DNA from: Planoprotostelium fungivorum
Lineage: Eukaryota > Evosea > Variosea > Cavosteliida > Cavosteliaceae
Assembly (NCBI GenBank): GCA_003024175.1
Contig: MDYQ01000266.1
Span: forward strand, 1-34,087
Length of the DNA: 34,087 bases
Direction of reading: 5' to 3'
Shown piece after piece: positions 31,808 to 34,087 of this stretch. Both the position numbers and the translations under genes were made by a program. Positions within the stretch are counted from its first letter, which is position 1; each line of letters begins with the position of its first letter. The notes under the pieces were generated by a model. It saw only the letters and a list, made by a program, of their open reading frames with translations. It was not told the DNA's origin and did no database searches.

Positions 31808-32973
31808 ATGCCAAGAGCTCCAGCTCCAGAGAGAGCCATCTTTTTCGGTTGCCAATTATCCCTTTCTCTTCTTCTACTACTGGAACACATCGAGCAAGTC
31901 ATCCTGACGGGAACCGATGTGAAGCACGGCATCCGTTTCCAGTGTGGTGGAGGGCAAGCTTGGAATCTACCTCTAGAACAACCTGACACGAAATATCTGG
32001 AGAAGATCATCACAGACCAAAGCGTGGAAGTCAAGATACCAGGTCTACCTACAGAATATAAAAATATTGCAGGGTCAGTCATACCCTTCACCATTGTCAA
32101 CTGAACAGATTAGATTTATGAATGGATCCAGCATGGTCGATCCAATAGCTGTCTACTGGATTACTAGCTCTCTGGGACACTACGAAGTGTGCTACGAACC
32201 CACACCCATCAGAAACCGCAAGAGTAAGGCAAGGAGGATCAAGCACCTGCCCGACATTCAAGAAATTATCGCTGTTGACGCTACCCCTCCAACTGAAGGT
32301 ACAATGCATCTGATTCACATCCAAAACTGAAGACGAACAGTCCAGTATTCTCCTGAAGGCACACCCACCAGCAGCGAGGACGGCTCGCCAGATGTCTTTC
32401 GGTTCGACCTGCCATCCGATGAAGCGACGGCTTCAGACTATGATGAAGATCTATCCTGCATTCAAGTCCGTCTACAGCTCGTGGGTCAAGTCGACTCTCC
32501 TGGATCTGAGATCGAGCTCTACGATTGTCCCTCTGATGGATCGACCGATGAGATCGCAACCGCCCGCTCGGGTAACCCTTTCCCTCCTTTCACGTTAACT
32601 CAGATGGTCTCCTCTCTATCTGAGCCCGAAGGTGAGACCGTGGAAGGTCCATCCCCATCTCATCTCCTCAGGCTTCATCTCCCAATCGATCCCTCCTCTC
32701 CCAGTAGAGATGTCCATGATCCTCGGTTCCGAGAGAGGCAACACCCTCATCGAAGAGTCACACGATGTCTACTCGTCTAAACGCAAGAACATGCTTGATG
32801 AAGCCCGCCAGTATCTCTTTCCCGTCGATAATTGGTTCACTATTGAAGAGCCACAGACAGTGGAAGATATACTTGTGAAGGACATGTCTACTGCCTCCAA
32901 GAGGTACTACCATGATCTCAACACGATGAGACGAACTGACCATGATGCAGGAGGCGCCTCAAGTCAACTATAA
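31808..32973 (+). CDS. Intact multi-exon protein of unknown function
   Basis: Not recognised. Three GT-AG introns (about 32080-32110, 32300-32338, 32632-32671) join four exons in a single uninterrupted frame to TAA at 32973, which is strong evidence of a real gene of about 350 residues. The N-terminus reads MPRAPAPERAIFFGCQLS with a short leucine run. Next comes a folded-looking region (VILTGTDVKHGIRFQCGGG, AVYWITSSLGHYEVCYEPT, RNRKSKARRIKHLPDIQEII). An acidic Ser/Asp-rich middle follows (TSSEDGSPDVFRFDLPSDEA). The end is helical (SSKRKNMLDEARQYLFPVDN, FTIEEPQTVEDILVKD). The start may be further left, because CAG precedes the ATG and could be an acceptor. No signal peptide or membrane helix is convincing. 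A nuclear or cytosolic adaptor is possible but unproven. Confidence 0.6.
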
Positions 32974-33453
32974 TCTCTTTAGAGGAGACGCACGCAGCAG
33001 ACTCAGTATGAGTCATGGCGAGCGTCTACCTAGCCGAGCTTACGCCGAGCCCACTCACAATGTCAGATTTACAAAATAATCGACGGAGGGGGCAAAGCAA
33101 GTATAATAAATATTCTCTTTTCAACACCTCTCCCTTCTTCAGACGTCTGTTCTTGTGATACTGCTGAACGTATATCTTCACGTAACGCGATGTGTATGTA
33201 TTTAACAACTCTAAAGGGGAGGATCGAGCAGTCCCAACTTGAAACGTCGGGCGACTATACAGTGAGTCTAGAACGTCGCCGTTGATGGATAGCTTCAGTG
33301 ACAACGACTTATCCGCCAGGCCGTCAGGAGTAGTAATGAGCTGTTTCAAGTATAAAGAGGCCTTATCCCAAAGGAAGAAAACGGATTTAGGGTTTGAAAT
33401 ATATTTATGTTTACAAGGGGGACAACCATTTCCTCCCCGACACCCTATCCGAG
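32974..33453. other. Gap with a - strand open frame lacking an ATG start
   Basis: A 107-codon - strand frame at 33026-33349 (ADKSLSLKLSINGDVLDSLY, RYVKIYVQQYHKNRRLKKG) is open but begins at TTG and has no family match I know. CTTGAAACAG just before it could be a splice acceptor, so it might be an exon of a small - strand gene. Otherwise the gap holds the promoter of the saposin-like gene. Confidence 0.35.
33351..33360 (+). promoter_or_regulatory. Candidate TATA element (TATAAAGAGG)
   Basis: TATAAAGAGG lies 103 bp upstream of the saposin-like ATG and is identical to the decamer before the LRR-GAIN receptor gene. Function is inferred. Confidence 0.35.
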
Positions 33454-33862
33454 ATGCGTGTATTCTTTGTTGCTCTCCTCTTATTCTCTCTCGCTGTGGC
33501 CATTCCTCTATCTTATGGACAATCTCAAGGTGAGCCGATCATCGGAACATGGCACATCTTCCCATTCTGATTCTTAAAAGGAATTGCCACATGCTCCACC
33601 TGTAAATTTATCTTCGAAGAGATCCAGAAAGTAGTGGGAAAGAACAGCACCGAGGCTGCATTTCAGAAGGAGGTCGTCAAAGCATGCGCTATTAAACAGA
33701 CGACCGTCCAGAAAGTGGTGAGAGAACAGGAGATATATGAAAGGAAGAGACTTATCTGTGCAGTGTACTAAAGTGATGGCCTTCGGTGTCCACGAGTTGT
33801 TTAATCTGATCGAGAAGCAAGATGCCTCCGCCATCTGCCACAAGATCACTTTGTGCAAATAA
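33454..33862 (+). CDS. Small secreted saposin-B (amoebapore/saposin-like) protein
   Basis: Three exons (33454-33529, 33581-33717, 33764-33862) join in frame to 103 residues. The signal peptide is MRVFFVALLLFSLAVAIPLS. The mature part is one saposin-B domain with six cysteines in the family order: ATCSTCKFIFEEIQKVV, VVKACAIKQTT, CTKVMAFGVHELFNLIEK, AICHKITLC. These would form three disulfides around a helical bundle that binds or perturbs lipid. A single short domain right after a signal peptide is the layout of amoebapores and small saposin-like proteins of amoebae. Whether it forms pores, binds lysosomal lipid or is a signalling protein cannot be told. A TATA-like element lies 103 bp upstream. 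Confidence 0.85.
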
Positions 33863-34087
33863 ATCGAAACTCTTCGACTCCAACCGAGCTCAATGATCTC
33901 ATTCTTGGTCGTCGAATTTGACGCCGCTTTCATATCATCGTGCATCACCTCCACCCACCAATACCAATTCATGTATGATCCAACACGTCTCATCTTATCA
34001 TACTCTATACAGCCCACTGGGCAGCCGCGATGGCCCGACCTGACACCGCCTAGATATTTCATTTGTCCGAGTTTTTTTTGGAAATCT
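33863..34087. other. Right end, no gene seen
   Basis: After the saposin-like stop the sequence carries AATAAA-like AAATAAATCG at once and then no exon with splice signals. It ends in a T-rich stretch at 34071-34079. Confidence 0.4.

Noticed and set aside
31804-32100. 98-codon - strand ORF
   Set aside because: It overlaps the first exon of the + strand gene, which continues in one frame through three introns.
1-34087. Retroelements, DNA transposons, viral remnants, tRNA or rRNA genes
   Set aside because: I looked for reverse transcriptase, integrase, transposase and capsid-type motifs, terminal repeats and cloverleaf patterns, and saw none that I could support by eye.

Overview
The window looks like nuclear DNA of a compact, intron-dense unicellular eukaryote. 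Almost every gene is cut by introns of roughly 35-60 nt that start GTGAG or GTA and end CAG or TAG, and intergenic gaps are often 70-130 bp. The mix of gene families (AP-4 adaptor, RAD51B, RhoGEF, F-box/LRR, CUB/EGF adhesion protein, small saposin-like protein, LRR receptor with a kinase-like tail) fits an amoebozoan of the protostelid type. That placement is inference from gene content and style; no rRNA or marker gene is present. I saw no tRNA, CRISPR array, retroelement, DNA transposon or viral remnant.

Layout. 1-1360 (+): a coding stretch of unknown function. About 1780-2675 (+): the end of a PARP-like ADP-ribosyltransferase. 2869-6654 (+): a large receptor with signal peptide, LRRs, Ser/Thr-rich stalk, GAIN/GPS autoproteolysis module, one membrane helix and a degenerate kinase domain. 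6728-9418 (-): F-box/LRR protein with a disordered, coiled-coil N-terminus. 9563-10668 (-): a helicase-associated (HA) domain protein without a helicase. 10798-15134 (+): AP-4 epsilon adaptin. 15444-18577 (-): proline-rich RhoGEF with DH and PH domains. 18850-19550 (-): TMEM205-like membrane protein. 19887-21108 (-): RAD51B. 21212-21856 (+): PEBP protein. 21929-22267 (-): COX19. 22370-23924 (+): seryl-tRNA synthetase. 24135-25922 (-): DUF1963-like protein. 26352-30202 (+): CUB/EGF transmembrane protein. 30469-31670: poorly resolved candidates on both strands. 31808-32973 (+): intact multi-exon gene of unknown function. 33454-33862 (+): small secreted saposin-B protein.

The genes are ordinary housekeeping and signalling genes and do not form a pathway. 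Organisation is nevertheless striking: head-to-head pairs with 102-129 bp between start codons alternate with tail-to-tail pairs. The COX19/SerRS pair shares an inverted CCAAT element. The best candidate for something little described is the receptor at 2869-6654, which joins an adhesion-GPCR-style GAIN/GPS module with an apparently intact HL/T cleavage site to a pseudokinase rather than a seven-helix bundle. Exon boundaries were read by eye. Gene ends are reliable where a clear stop is given; internal junctions are approximate.
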